Below are positions 5,280 through 5,619 of a stretch of 5,619 nt of DNA, in pieces (positions within the stretch are counted from its first letter, which is position 1; each line of letters starts with the position of its first letter). Both the position numbers and the translations under genes were made by a program. Source of the stretch: Alphaproteobacteria bacterium (GTDB lineage: Bacteria > Pseudomonadota > Alphaproteobacteria > Rs-D84); contig JAEEQU010000057.1 of the NCBI GenBank assembly GCA_016285415.1, positions 1 through 5,619 of the forward strand, read 5' to 3'. The notes under the pieces are model-generated. The model was not told the DNA's origin. It was given only the letters and a program-made list of their open reading frames with translations, and searched no databases.

Positions 5280-5339
5280 GTTAGATTTTCAATGTTTTTA
5301 CGAGTTCGAAAGTAAAAAATTTAGAAACAATGCAAATAA

Positions 5340-5619
5340 TTATTGCATCTTTTTCTTATAATCCGTTCCCCATTTTGCCATGGAATCTAAAATTGGCGAT
5401 AAACTGTTTCCAAGTTTTGTCATACTGTATTCAACACGTGGGGGAACTTCGGCATAGACCTTTCTTGATACTAGACCATCGTTTTCCAGTTCACGCAGAT
5501 TGTCAGTCAAAACCTTTTGACTGCATCCAATGCTGCGTTGCAATTCTTTGAAACGTTTTGTGCCACCAAGTAAATCACGCACGACTAAAATCTTCCATTT
5601 GTTTCCTATCAGCATCAAA
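5340..5619 (-). CDS. HxlR-family winged-helix transcriptional regulator (N-terminus beyond window)
   Basis: At least 92 residues of an HxlR-type MarR-like DNA-binding protein are visible. It has the family opening LMLIGNKWKILVVRDLL, helix-turn-helix FKELQRSIGCSQKVLTDNLR, then LENDGLVSRKVY and the wing EVPPRVEYSMTKLG. It ends in a helix (ILDSMAKWGTDYKKK) of the kind used for dimerisation. The first visible codons are TTG ATG, but they lie inside the conserved TLxLIGxKW motif. The real start is therefore outside the window, with roughly 15-25 residues missing, including the N-terminal cysteine that senses redox or electrophile stress in several relatives. An internal cysteine lies in the helix-turn-helix (Cys32 counted from the first visible codon). 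HxlR proteins often control a neighbouring divergent gene, which would be beyond the right edge. Confidence 0.9.
   Translation of the reverse strand, partial: LMLIGNKWKILVVRDLLGGTKRFKELQRSIGCSQKVLTDNLRELENDGLVSRKVYAEVPPRVEYSMTKLGNSLSPILDSMAKWGTDYKKKMQ

Noticed and set aside
5295..5318. Inverted repeat TTTTTAC / GTAAAAA with a 10-base loop, as a terminator for the HxlR-family gene
   Set aside because: The stem is nearly all A-T and has no clear U tract. The 10-bp hairpin at 5253-5277 is a much better terminator for that strand.
1..5619. CRISPR array, insertion sequence, prophage, toxin-antitoxin or riboswitch
   Set aside because: No direct repeat series, transposase or integrase motif, paired toxin-antitoxin genes or recognisable riboswitch core was found on either strand.

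Overview
The window looks like a chromosomal housekeeping stretch from an AT-rich bacterium, most likely an alphaproteobacterium with an at least partly anaerobic lifestyle (gut- or host-associated types come to mind). This is inference. It rests on the YccA/TMBIM and Lgt sequences, CTTGA-type -35 elements, encoded CCA ends on both tRNAs and a clostridial-type 2[4Fe-4S] ferredoxin. A window of this size cannot fix the taxon. No mobile element, CRISPR array, integrase or phage gene is visible.

Layout. The left half is read leftwards. At the left edge is an exported protein of unknown function, cut off by the window (1-828). It carries four Gly/Ala/Thr-rich hydrophobic segments between charged, cysteine-bearing stretches. 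Upstream of it in the reading direction are a HAD-type 5'(3')-deoxyribonucleotidase-like gene (868-1410) and a single-chain (alpha2-type) glycyl-tRNA synthetase gene (1400-2764); these two overlap by 11 bases. A second leftward unit holds a 7-TM Bax-inhibitor-1/YccA family protein (3089-3802) and a small ferredoxin (2878-3060), closed by a clear terminator at 2837-2860.

An AT-rich divergent promoter region of 77 bases (3803-3879) separates this from a rightward pair: an unrecognised 105-aa charged protein (3880-4197) joined by a TAATG overlap to lgt, the prolipoprotein diacylglyceryl transferase (4197-5003). A good promoter follows, then tRNA-Asp(GTC), tRNA-Glu(TTC) and a terminator that appears to work in both directions. 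The right edge holds a leftward HxlR-family winged-helix regulator, cut off at its N-terminus.

How the genes relate. Most of the window is translation (GlyRS, two tRNAs) and envelope biology (Lgt, the membrane protein, the exported protein). No single new system is evident. The items most worth following are the repeat-built exported protein with its unusual start region, the unknown gene coupled to lgt, the ferredoxin/YccA pairing, the alpha2-type GlyRS in an apparently alphaproteobacterial setting, and a tRNA-Glu with two C-A mismatches in its stems. No stretch over 300 bases lacks a gene.
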